From Deltaproteobacteria bacterium (GTDB taxonomy: Bacteria > Myxococcota_A > Polyangia > JAAYKL01), in assembly GCA_030595125.1 (NCBI GenBank), contig JAUVDV010000020.1, positions 1 through 64,000 on the forward strand: 64,000 bases of DNA, read 5' to 3'. The position numbers were made by a program, and so were the translations under genes. A model generated the notes under the pieces. The model did not search any database and was not told the origin of the DNA. It saw only the letters and a list, made by a program, of their open reading frames with translations. This document shows, piece after piece, positions 1-8,067 of the stretch (the stretch's first letter is position 1; every line of letters begins with the position of its first letter).

Positions 1-169
1 GATATTGTTTCAGAATGTCTGCCACCGCCTGCCGCTCCAGATCTCAGCACACTGAAAACCCGCACACCGCGACAAGGCGACACTTCAAGGGCTCGACGAA
101 AAAGATCTCTGTTTTTCGCCGCCTTAAGTTGACAGCGGTAGTCTCCGTACCCGCCCGTGCTCTCGAAAT

Positions 170-231
170 ATCCATTTATCCATCCGTTTCCATCCATTTA
201 GTTTGACTATTTGCGGGTAAATGGATAATTA
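170..231 (+). promoter_or_regulatory. Promoter and repeated operator of the Fic gene
   Basis: The nonamer ATCCATTTA occurs at 170-178 and 192-200 and inverted (TAAATGGAT) at 218-226; the outer pair extends to a perfect 10-base inverted repeat (TATCCATTTA at 169-178, TAAATGGATA at 218-227). A -35-like TTGACT (203-208) and a -10-like GATAAT (224-229) lie among them, with a short 15-base spacer. The last operator copy overlaps the -10, so binding would block transcription. The natural candidate repressor is the downstream Fic protein, which ends in a winged helix-turn-helix; that link is inference. Confidence 0.5.
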
Positions 232-254
232 TGGATGGTGTAATGGAGGTCGAG

Positions 255-1301
255 ATGGACCCATTGTTGAAAACGCAGATTACGCCCGAGCTGCTCAAGG
301 CCATCGGCGAGATCGATGAATTCAAGGGACGATGGGAGGCACTCGCCAATCTGGTTCCGGAACGCTTGTCGGCGTTAAAGCGCATCGCGACAATTGAATC
401 GGTGGGATCGTCGACGCGAATCGAAGGCGTCAAACTTGACGATGACGAAATAGAGAGGCTCCTGGCCGGGCTCGACATCAGTTCTTTTCGATCCCGCGAC
501 GAGGAAGAGGTGGCTGGCTATGCCGAGCTGATGGAGATGATCTTCGAGTCATTTGCCGATATCCCGCTTACCGAAAACACCATCCGCCAGCTTCACGGCA
601 TTCTGCTCAGGTACTCGAACAAGGATGTGCGTCACCGGGGCAATTACAAGACACTGTCCAATTCCGTGGAGGCCTTCGATGGGGAGGGTCGCAGCATTGG
701 CGTGATCTTCGAAACGGCTACGCCCTTTGACACGCCCCGGTTGATGGAGGCGCTGGTGCTCTGGACCAACGAAGCCATGGAAGAGGGCAGGCATCACCCC
801 TTGTTGATCATCGCTGTGTTTGTGGTGCGCTTCCTGGCGATTCACCCGTTTCAGGACGGCAACGGTCGCCTGTCGCGTGCGCTTACCACACTGCTGCTTC
901 TTCGGGCCGGGTACAATTACGTGCCGTATAGCTCGCTCGAAAGGATCGTGGAGGACAGCAAGGATGAATACTACAAGTCGCTGAGGAGCGCACAGGCTAC
1001 CCTGGACAGGGACGAGTCTGCGCTCATCGACTGGCTCACTTTCTTTGTGCGCGCTCTGCATCGGCAAAAGGAAGTCCTCGACCGAAAAGTCGAGAAGGAA
1101 AAGCTCATGGCGCCGCTGGCGCCGCTTTCGGAAAAAATCTTGAGCATCGTGCGCGAGCACGGACGGGTCACGGTGCGTGAGGCGGCGGCCATCACGCAGG
1201 CAAACCGAAATACGATCAAGGATCACCTCAGGCAACTGGTCAACGCAGGGCGTCTGGTCAGGCGAGGTCAGAGCAGGGGAACATGGTATGAGAAGGCATA
1301 G
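255..1301 (+). CDS. Fic-domain AMP-transferase with C-terminal wHTH
   Basis: A 348-residue Fic-family enzyme, expected to transfer AMP (or another nucleotide part) to target hydroxyls. The catalytic loop HPFQDGNGRLSR matches HPFx(D/E)GNGR with its histidine. Near residue 55 there is SSTRIEG, the S/TxxxE(G/N) inhibitory helix, here N-terminal (class II Fic). The last ~60 residues read as a winged helix-turn-helix. I chose ATG 255 because GGAGG sits 5 bases upstream; the in-frame ATG at 231 overlaps the likely -10 region. Such Fic-wHTH proteins are often autoregulated, which fits the repeated operator upstream. Its target is unknown. The gene converges on the MFS gene, 12 bases away. Confidence 0.9.
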   Translation: MDPLLKTQITPELLKAIGEIDEFKGRWEALANLVPERLSALKRIATIESVGSSTRIEGVKLDDDEIERLLAGLDISSFRSRDEEEVAGYAELMEMIFESFADIPLTENTIRQLHGILLRYSNKDVRHRGNYKTLSNSVEAFDGEGRSIGVIFETATPFDTPRLMEALVLWTNEAMEEGRHHPLLIIAVFVVRFLAIHPFQDGNGRLSRALTTLLLLRAGYNYVPYSSLERIVEDSKDEYYKSLRSAQATLDRDESALIDWLTFFVRALHRQKEVLDRKVEKEKLMAPLAPLSEKILSIVREHGRVTVREAAAITQANRNTIKDHLRQLVNAGRLVRRGQSRGTWYEKA

Positions 1302-1313
1302 CGTGCGGTTTTA

Positions 1314-3011
1314 TTAAGCCGTGGTCTTGAACTCTTTTCCCACCCAGCCCTTGGCCAGGAAGAGGATCACCGTAGATGTCATGGCGATGCACGCGTAGAT
1401 GAGCCACATGGTCTCGGTGTTCATGTCGCCTTCCATGGGGCAGAAATTCTCCAGGAACAAGCCCGAGTAAATCGGAACGATGGCCTTGGTCAGGAACCAG
1501 GGGATCTGGGCGACGCCGATGTAGGCGCCGGTGCGGCCCTCGGGAGCGATCTCAGCCGCGTACTGGAGGAAGCGCGGCTGCCACATGGCCTCACCCACGG
1601 TCATGACCACCAGATACCCCGCCAATGTCCAGAAGTTAGGGCCAAAGGCGAGAAAGAAGGTGGGAGCTGCCATCACCAGCGTTCCAATGATCATCATGTT
1701 GTACACGTTTCGCTTGCGGGTCATCGCCGCAACGATGGGCACCAGGATGAAAATGAGTAACGGATTGAAGTTCACCGCTGCCTCGAAGTTTGCGCCGATC
1801 CATAGACTCAGCTGCCTGGAAATCTCCCCTTTCTTCGCAGCTTCCGCTGACGCCGTAAGATAATCGAAATTCCGTATCGAGCTTTTGGCTTCTTTGACCC
1901 GTGCGGTCGTCTCCTTGTCAAGCGTCTCGCCTTCCTGCGGCGTAATCTTCGAGACCTCTCGGATGTGCTTCTTTGCCTCGCACGCGCCCTTCGTTCCTTT
2001 GAATGACTCAACGACCTTTTCCAGACCCTCGATCTCACCCTCTTTGGCCTTCTCAAACGCCGAATTCGCCTCATCCGACTCCGAGGCTACCTCGCAAACC
2101 TCAACGGCAACAGGTGGACGGAATGCACGCTCCGTGTACTGGGGCAAAGTCAACCAGTTGTGAGCGAAAAGAGTTTGAACTGGAATAAGCGCAAAGATAA
2201 AAAAGGTGAACTTGAGATCCGCCAATGGATGGTTCTTCAGCCATTTCCCCAAATTGAATTTTTCTTTTGGTACCTCTTTCTTCTCTTCTTTTTCCTTTTC
2301 GCCACCTTCCCTGGAGGTCTCCGATTTTGCCTTTGCGATCGCTTCCTTGACTGTCTTGGAGGTCAGAACAAAAAACGTGAGGATGATCGCGACGACCGTA
2401 ATGCTTGTGTAGACACCGTAGGCGCCGTTGATTCCGACAGCCTTGCGAACCGGCGAGAAGAACGACGGCAGCCATCCGCCCAGGTTCATGAGCGCGTACA
2501 GCATGGCGTAGCCCATGGCCGCGGTTTTCGGTGTGGTGAAAACACGTACCGCGCCGTATGCGGCGGGCTGAAAGAGCCCGTATCCGATTATAATGAACAG
2601 GATTCCAAACAGAGTGAACAGGTGGAGCGCGCCCCACATCCCGCTCTCCAGGCCCAGGTAGGTCCCGCTCGCAATGATCGAACGGCCCACCAGCATCAGG
2701 AGAAGCGCGAGCAAGATGGCTCGCCGTGGTCCCAGCTTGTCGGCTCGTCCTCCGAGAACGACCATGGCAACGGTGATACCCACGGTGAGGAATCCGACGA
2801 AGGGCGACGCCTGGGTGTCGGTGAGGCCCACGTGTTCGTTGAAGTACATGGCCAGGTAGCCGAGCATTCCGAAGTAGACGAAACCCTCCAGGACATAAGC
2901 CAGGTTCACGCCCCACAGGGCTCTGGGCGCGCGGATGAAATCCTTGAACGGCTGGATGATTTCGTTCAGCGGGCTCTTTTGCTCTTGTTCTTTGTTGTTT
3001 TCGTCGTTCAT
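1314..3011 (-). CDS. MFS transporter, POT-like, with large extracytoplasmic insert
   Basis: A 565-residue inner-membrane protein with MFS architecture: an N-terminal helical bundle with a loop 2-3 GGRADKLGPRRA motif, then a second bundle. The protein resembles proton-coupled oligopeptide (POT) transporters, but the substrate cannot be read. After about the seventh helix it carries a ~110-residue hydrophilic, Lys/Glu-rich segment with two cysteines, absent from ordinary MFS proteins. A charged Lys/Glu-rich stretch also joins the two bundles. ATG 3011 is preferred because GGGAG precedes it; an upstream in-frame start at 3050 has no such site. Confidence 0.8.
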   Translation of the reverse strand: MNDENNKEQEQKSPLNEIIQPFKDFIRAPRALWGVNLAYVLEGFVYFGMLGYLAMYFNEHVGLTDTQASPFVGFLTVGITVAMVVLGGRADKLGPRRAILLALLLMLVGRSIIASGTYLGLESGMWGALHLFTLFGILFIIIGYGLFQPAAYGAVRVFTTPKTAAMGYAMLYALMNLGGWLPSFFSPVRKAVGINGAYGVYTSITVVAIILTFFVLTSKTVKEAIAKAKSETSREGGEKEKEEKKEVPKEKFNLGKWLKNHPLADLKFTFFIFALIPVQTLFAHNWLTLPQYTERAFRPPVAVEVCEVASESDEANSAFEKAKEGEIEGLEKVVESFKGTKGACEAKKHIREVSKITPQEGETLDKETTARVKEAKSSIRNFDYLTASAEAAKKGEISRQLSLWIGANFEAAVNFNPLLIFILVPIVAAMTRKRNVYNMMIIGTLVMAAPTFFLAFGPNFWTLAGYLVVMTVGEAMWQPRFLQYAAEIAPEGRTGAYIGVAQIPWFLTKAIVPIYSGLFLENFCPMEGDMNTETMWLIYACIAMTSTVILFLAKGWVGKEFKTTA

Positions 3012-3086
3012 CGCATCTCCCGGTAGGTGCTCAGGTTGAACCAGCGTCACTCTAGCAGAAAAAGGTGAAGGGGGGTCAAGGGCTCG

Positions 3087-5309
3087 CTATTCGCCGAATG
3101 CTTTCTCCCACACGCGCACCTGGTTGCGGCCGCCCTCCTTGGCCGCGTAGAGCGCCGCGTCGGCGCGTTTGAGCAGATCGTCCTGGGATCTGGCGTGTAT
3201 CGGCAGGGTGGCCACGCCCATGGAGATGGTACACCTCAGATCACCCTTGTCCGTGTGGAAGACCTGGCCCTCCAGGTCCCTTCGGATCTTCTCGGCCAGC
3301 TTGACGGCGCCCGAAGTGCCGGTGCCCGCGCAGATTACCGTGAACTCCTCGCCCCCGTAGCGTGCGGGCAGATCCGTGTCGCGAACCACATTGCGGCGCA
3401 GGATATCGCCGAAGGCCTTGAGAACCTGGTCGCCCACCGGATGGCCGAATGTATCGTTCACGTTCTTGAACTTGTCCACGTCGCAGAGGATCACCGACGT
3501 TTCGGTGTTGAAGCGGGTGGACTGGGCAGTCTGGCGGTTCAGCTCCTCCTGGAAGATCCGGCGATTGGGCAGGCTGGTGAGCCCGTCGGTGGTCGCCATT
3601 TCCTCGAGATGTTTGACCATCATCGCGTTTTGAAGAGCGGTGCCCAGCTGATTGATCATCACCTGGATCGTCGTGCGAATATTGTCGGTGTACGCGGTGG
3701 GCGCGGCTGTGGCCAGGGTGAGGGTTCCGAGCATCTCCTCTCCGGCGATGAGCGGCAGCACCAGTACGGACCGCATCCTTCCGAAGACCTTCTGCGTCTT
3801 CTTGCTGAAGATCACCTGCTGTTTGGGGTCGAAGACGCCCTTGTAAGGTAGATAGTGGCGGTTCTTCTGAACCGAGGACGCCAGGCTTCCGTTGTCGCCG
3901 ATTACCTCGCCCTCCAGCGCGATAGTGTCTTCGCCGATAGCCTTTGCGACTACCTGGCGACCCTTTTCGTCGAGGGTTGTGATGGCGGCGATGTCATAGT
4001 TTGCGATCCTGCCGGCAGCTTGCAGTGCCGCGTCGATCACCTCGTCCTGGGCCAGGGCTCTGGTGAGGGATTCGGACGCGTCGAGGAGCTTTCCCTGCTC
4101 GAACTTGGCCCGCCGGAGTTGCGAGAAGATACGTTCGTTGGAGATGATCTGCAGGATGCTCTCGACCGCGGCGTTGAGGTTCTCCTTCTCCACATCCCCG
4201 AACGGACGGTTATTATTGCGGTCGGCGCACAGGACACCGCGAAGAGATTCCCCCTCGATGATCGGCACACCTAGGAAATCGGTGACGGCGCTTTCGCCTT
4301 CGTAGTACGGAATTCCGGAATATCCGGGGCGCAGGCCCTTGAGACAGACGGGCGCCTGGTTGCGGAGCACGGCCCCGATCACGCCTTCGCCGCGATCGAC
4401 CTTTCGCGAAGAGATGTCGGTTGCATCGGTCACGCACTCCAGTCGACGGAGGGTGTCTCCGTTTCCCTCGATCCACATGAGGAGGCAGGTATGCAGTCCC
4501 ATGGTGCGCTTGAGCAAGTCCACGTGGTGGTACATCGATCTCCTCACCTCGCCCACGGTGCAGTGAGACAGGCGGGCCTCCTCCTTTGCGCGGTTGCCCG
4601 TCTTTCTGCGATCGCTCGCGGCCGAGGTGAGCCTGAAGTCGCGCGCGTCGTCATCCATGTCGCTCCTGGTGTTCTCTATCTGGCGGCGTGCCGCCCGGCG
4701 CATCCGGGAGATCTCCGTGCGGGTGAAGACCAGGTTTATCAGCGCGAAACACACTACGAAGACGGCGTTCAGGAGGCCCCGGATCAGGTCGGCATTGGAG
4801 GCGCCCATAGCGGCGAGAGACATCTCCAGGCCTATGGTCAGGGCCACCAGCGCGAAGCCGACCCACTGTTGTGTGTAGACCACCAGAAAGGCCACGAGCA
4901 CGAACACCAGGGGTTGCAGCGGTGAGCCGAATCCCCCTGCCACTTGCAGGAATGCGTGGACGGCGACAACGAGGAGCATTCCGATTTCAAGTTCCTCGCG
5001 GCCGGTGATCGCATGGGTTTTCGATTTGCCCGAGCGAAGATAGCGGTGAACCTTGAGGCCGAAAACCAGGGCCCACAATCCGATCGCGAAAATCGCCGGG
5101 ATCTTGAGAGAGGAGTGCGACATGTTGGTGAACAACCCCGCGACTACCGCAGCGGCGAAGGCTCCCGAAAACAGGAAAGTTCCCGTTATCCGCCAGCCCC
5201 TGCGAATGCCGTAGATTGTGTGTTCAAGTGTCGACAATGTGATGACTCCGATCTCCAACGTACCTATCGGAAGTCGATCCGACAAAATAATGGCTAAAAG
5301 ACGTACCAC
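3087..5309 (-). CDS. Membrane diguanylate cyclase with GAF domains (GGDEF)
   Basis: A 740-residue protein predicted to make c-di-GMP. The first ~210 residues hold about six hydrophobic helices. A short coiled segment, two GAF-type regions (about residues 250-400 and 410-565) and a C-terminal GGDEF domain follow. The active-site motif is RYGGEEF, and an RDTD inhibitory site lies five residues before GGEEF, so product inhibition is likely intact. No EAL or HD-GYP domain is present. The start is uncertain: GTG 5309 has no clear ribosome-binding site, while TTG 5237 follows CGGAG and would remove 24 residues ahead of the first helix. The signal sensed by the GAF domains is unknown. Confidence 0.9.
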   Translation of the reverse strand: MVRLLAIILSDRLPIGTLEIGVITLSTLEHTIYGIRRGWRITGTFLFSGAFAAAVVAGLFTNMSHSSLKIPAIFAIGLWALVFGLKVHRYLRSGKSKTHAITGREELEIGMLLVVAVHAFLQVAGGFGSPLQPLVFVLVAFLVVYTQQWVGFALVALTIGLEMSLAAMGASNADLIRGLLNAVFVVCFALINLVFTRTEISRMRRAARRQIENTRSDMDDDARDFRLTSAASDRRKTGNRAKEEARLSHCTVGEVRRSMYHHVDLLKRTMGLHTCLLMWIEGNGDTLRRLECVTDATDISSRKVDRGEGVIGAVLRNQAPVCLKGLRPGYSGIPYYEGESAVTDFLGVPIIEGESLRGVLCADRNNNRPFGDVEKENLNAAVESILQIISNERIFSQLRRAKFEQGKLLDASESLTRALAQDEVIDAALQAAGRIANYDIAAITTLDEKGRQVVAKAIGEDTIALEGEVIGDNGSLASSVQKNRHYLPYKGVFDPKQQVIFSKKTQKVFGRMRSVLVLPLIAGEEMLGTLTLATAAPTAYTDNIRTTIQVMINQLGTALQNAMMVKHLEEMATTDGLTSLPNRRIFQEELNRQTAQSTRFNTETSVILCDVDKFKNVNDTFGHPVGDQVLKAFGDILRRNVVRDTDLPARYGGEEFTVICAGTGTSGAVKLAEKIRRDLEGQVFHTDKGDLRCTISMGVATLPIHARSQDDLLKRADAALYAAKEGGRNQVRVWEKAFGE

Positions 5310-5386
5310 TGATGAGATGGGATACGGCGGGTTGGGCGGATCAATGCTGGATCGGTAAAAAGCTCCTCTGATTTCAGGCGTAAAAA

Positions 5387-5454
5387 GCTAAAAATTCTAG
5401 TTTGTAGAAAATATGGGCTAGTAATTGCCATGAAAGTGGCTAAAATATTCTACA
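5387..5454 (+). promoter_or_regulatory. Repeated operator-like motif upstream of the XRE/ImmA gene
   Basis: Two near-identical direct repeats, GCTAAAAATTCTAG (5387-5400) and GCTAAAATATTCTAC (5439-5453), flank an imperfect inverted repeat (TGTAGA at 5403-5408, TCTACA at 5449-5454). They lie just upstream of the XRE-family gene, whose N-terminal helix-turn-helix is the obvious candidate ligand. This AT-rich patch stands out from the GC-rich surroundings. No confident -35/-10 pair could be assigned. Confidence 0.4.
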
Positions 5455-5501
5455 GGGGAGAACTCGGGGTGTGGCCTCGGGTAAAAAAGGGGAGGGAGAC
5501 C

Positions 5502-6608
5502 ATGACTCTTCACCATAAGTTGAAGTACGCGCGAAAGAGGGCCAATTTTACCCTGGCTACCGTTTCAGAGCGTGCCCAGATAGGACAGAGTTCTATTTCG
5601 GAGTTTGAAAATGACAAGCGCGAACCGAGCGTGAGTCAGCTTGTCAAGCTGGCCAACGTTTATCAACGTCCAGTTGAGTTCTTCATGTCGGATTCGCCAA
5701 TACCAAGGGAAGTTGTACTGTGGAGAGAGAAGCCCACGGAGGCTCCGGAGGAGGTGGAAACACGGTTTCTCAAGCTTTGTAGGCAATACGCGAATCTGGA
5801 AAAATGGAGCGGGGAGAAGATACAGGCAGATCTTCCTTCGGCGAAGGGCGTGCCGGCTTCTTTCGAATATGGCGATGCCGAGGCATTGGCGAAAAAGGTC
5901 AGAGACAGGCTGCGATTGGGAGATGCTCCAGGCCAGGTTCTTATTCGAGTGCTTGAGGAAACCTGTGGAGTGAAAGTTTTTCATTTGGATTTTGAGCCGA
6001 GCGGCACGGCCGCTTGTACGTCAAGCGATGACACCGGAGCTGCGATTCTATTGAACGTAAATAGCAAGCGATGGAGGAGGAATTTCGATCTGGCCCACGA
6101 GCTATTCCATCTTCTGACGTGGGCGGTTTTCCGAAACGACGACGATATGACCGCTGTAGAGGCTTCCAAAAAAGAAGAAAAGCTGGCGACATGCTTTGCC
6201 AGGAACCTGCTTATGCCAATTGATGCGCTGAGAACAGCAGTGAATGCGCGGCGTATGGAAGATGGGATAACCACCGCCGACCTGTTTGACATTGCGAGGC
6301 AGTTTGATGTGTCTGTCGAAGCTCTGATCTGGCAACTTCGCTTCGCATACAATGTTCCCGAAGAGAAGTGCAATAAGATGATTGCCGATTCAAAATCCTG
6401 GGCGTCGTCATACGAAGAACGAGTTAGCGACAGGCCGCCACCCGAGTATCCCTCTCGCTACCGGTCATTGGCGAAACGAGCCCTTCGGAATGGCGAAATC
6501 TCGTTAGGCAAGTTTGCGGAGTACATTGACATCACGAGAAAAGCTGCGCGCAAGTACGTGTCTGAAGAAGGCGAGGACGCTGGTGAAATTCAACTTACTG
6601 CTTCTTGA
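5502..6608 (+). CDS. XRE regulator fused to ImmA/IrrE-type metallopeptidase
   Basis: A 368-residue protein. Residues ~5-60 form an XRE/Cro helix-turn-helix (KLKYARKRANFTLATVSERA...SISEFENDKREPS). The middle is an ImmA/IrrE (COG2856) zinc peptidase with the HELFH form of HExxH, and a downstream glutamate in EEKLATCFARNLLMP. Relatives cleave repressors or antitoxins. Start ATG 5502 is backed by GGAGGGAG; the upstream in-frame ATG at 5430 would add residues unlike the family. The last 26 bases overlap the PIN-like gene, so the two are translationally coupled. Inferred role: DNA-binding antitoxin or regulator with a stress-triggered protease for its partner. Confidence 0.88.
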   Translation: MTLHHKLKYARKRANFTLATVSERAQIGQSSISEFENDKREPSVSQLVKLANVYQRPVEFFMSDSPIPREVVLWREKPTEAPEEVETRFLKLCRQYANLEKWSGEKIQADLPSAKGVPASFEYGDAEALAKKVRDRLRLGDAPGQVLIRVLEETCGVKVFHLDFEPSGTAACTSSDDTGAAILLNVNSKRWRRNFDLAHELFHLLTWAVFRNDDDMTAVEASKKEEKLATCFARNLLMPIDALRTAVNARRMEDGITTADLFDIARQFDVSVEALIWQLRFAYNVPEEKCNKMIADSKSWASSYEERVSDRPPPEYPSRYRSLAKRALRNGEISLGKFAEYIDITRKAARKYVSEEGEDAGEIQLTAS

Positions 6609-7107
6609 CGCGAACATCATCATCTACCTTTTCGAATTGAATCTGTGGGATGCCCTGGTCGACAGGTGCGGCATCTACCTGGCGAGAACCGTAATGGACG
6701 AATCAGCCTTCTGGGATGCTGACGACGGGTCTCGTAATGACATCGATTGGTCTGACTACACGGGCAGGGTTACCGTATTTGATGTGCCTGTTTCAAAGTT
6801 GAAGGCTTTTCACGACCGATTCGAACAAATCTATTTGGAGAAACTCGATCCTGGTGAATCTGAGGCACTGGCATATCTTGTGGAAGCAGATGATGAAGAC
6901 TGTCTTATTAGCTCGGCAGACAAGGTAGTATTTCGCGTGCTGGGTAACTTGGGACTCGGAGAGCAAGGAATTTCCCTCGAAGAAATTTTTGACAAACTCG
7001 GTATGAAGCGCCGTGTTGAGCGGCAGTTTTCCAGGAAGTTTCGAGAAGAATGGACACGGAAGGGGTTTGAAGAAAAGCTCCATGGATACGGAGCAACAGA
7101 CGAATAG
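6583..7107 (+). CDS. PIN-like domain protein, putative RNase toxin
   Basis: A 174-residue protein starting at GTG 6583, preceded by GGCGAGGA. It has PIN-fold acidic positions: LLLDANIIIYL near the start, DPGESEALAYL in the middle and SSADKVVFRVL later, consistent with a metal-dependent ribonuclease. The start lies inside the end of the XRE/ImmA gene in another frame, a typical two-gene operon overlap. The C-terminal ~50 residues after the PIN core are basic. With an XRE-peptidase partner, this resembles the XRE-COG2856-linked toxin-antitoxin arrangements. Toxicity is inferred from context. Confidence 0.75.
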   Translation: MKFNLLLLDANIIIYLFELNLWDALVDRCGIYLARTVMDESAFWDADDGSRNDIDWSDYTGRVTVFDVPVSKLKAFHDRFEQIYLEKLDPGESEALAYLVEADDEDCLISSADKVVFRVLGNLGLGEQGISLEEIFDKLGMKRRVERQFSRKFREEWTRKGFEEKLHGYGATDE

Positions 7108-7178
7108 CATCTTCTATGTCCGTATTGGGGGGATAGGATGATGGTCCCGGATCTTACGAGTCGTGGTATCATCCCGGC

Positions 7179-8060
7179 ATGCGTTTATTTGTCATATTGG
7201 CCGTATTCGGGTTCCTGGCGGGGGAGTGCTCACAGGAGGAGACCCCGCCGCCGCCCATCAAGCAGGCGCCCGGCCATATGGCGGCCTTGCGTATTCACGT
7301 GCAAAACGCCACCGCGCGAGCGGCCAGCGAGGCCAAGGAGGACGTCTGTGCCAACACCATCTACTTGCGGGGCGCCGTTCAGCGGTCGCTGGTGAGGGCC
7401 GGGTACCGGGTGGTGGTGAGCGCCGACGAGTCCAGGGACCTGACCGCCAGGGTGAGCGCCGACTGGCCATGGGACAAGCCGGGGACGGCGACCCTCAGTT
7501 TCATTGATGCCAGCGGCACGGTGGTAGATCAGATCTCCGGCCTGGTGGTGTTCGACAGCAAGCACAACCTGGACGAGCGATCCGCAGTGGCGTTGGTGGA
7601 GGCGATGAAACACTCGCCCAGGCTGGCGAGCTTTGCCCGGGCAGCCAGGGTCGCCCGGTCATCCAGGCCCGGAAAGACGCCTCCGAAAAGCCCCGAAAAA
7701 AGGTTGCGCCGGTTCGCTCCCTTATTTTGCGGAAAGGTGTTGGCGGGGGACAGGGCCTTCATGGGCACCCACATTCGGATTCCCCTGGCGGTTCAGACAA
7801 TCACCGCCGAGAACTACGGCAACCCCAGAGTCGCCAGGAGTTCGGTGACAACGTTGGAGGGAGTCGCGGAGCTAAAACCCTGTCAGCACTTGATGGGTCT
7901 CGATCCCGCGCAGACCGAACCCGGGATGCCGCCGCCCACCATTCGCAAGACCGCGGCCAATCGATACGAGGTGACAACAATGATAGGTCAATTCGACGCG
8001 GTGCTGGAGTTCATGGACACCGAAGGGGCGTTCATCCTGGTGGGCTACCGGGAGCAATAA
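7179..8060 (+). CDS. Exported protein of unknown function
   Basis: A 293-residue protein with an N-terminal hydrophobic segment (MRLFVILAVFGFLAGECS). The cysteine follows a glutamate, so it is a poor lipobox; export is likely but lipidation is doubtful. A proline run follows. No recognised domain; several short beta-rich stretches and conserved-looking cysteines (DVCANT, LFCGKV, LKPCQH) suggest a disulfide-containing periplasmic protein. No strong ribosome-binding site precedes ATG 7179. Its 3' end stops 7 bases short of the convergent trkA gene. Confidence 0.6.
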   Translation: MRLFVILAVFGFLAGECSQEETPPPPIKQAPGHMAALRIHVQNATARAASEAKEDVCANTIYLRGAVQRSLVRAGYRVVVSADESRDLTARVSADWPWDKPGTATLSFIDASGTVVDQISGLVVFDSKHNLDERSAVALVEAMKHSPRLASFARAARVARSSRPGKTPPKSPEKRLRRFAPLFCGKVLAGDRAFMGTHIRIPLAVQTITAENYGNPRVARSSVTTLEGVAELKPCQHLMGLDPAQTEPGMPPPTIRKTAANRYEVTTMIGQFDAVLEFMDTEGAFILVGYREQ

Positions 8061-8067
8061 GAACTGA

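Noticed and set aside
15-206. 63-codon open frame at the left edge
   Set aside because: No ribosome-binding site, no recognisable protein features, and it runs into the Fic operator region.
2160-3026. 288-codon open frame opposite the MFS transporter
   Set aside because: Antisense shadow with His/Glu/Arg-rich composition and no domain.
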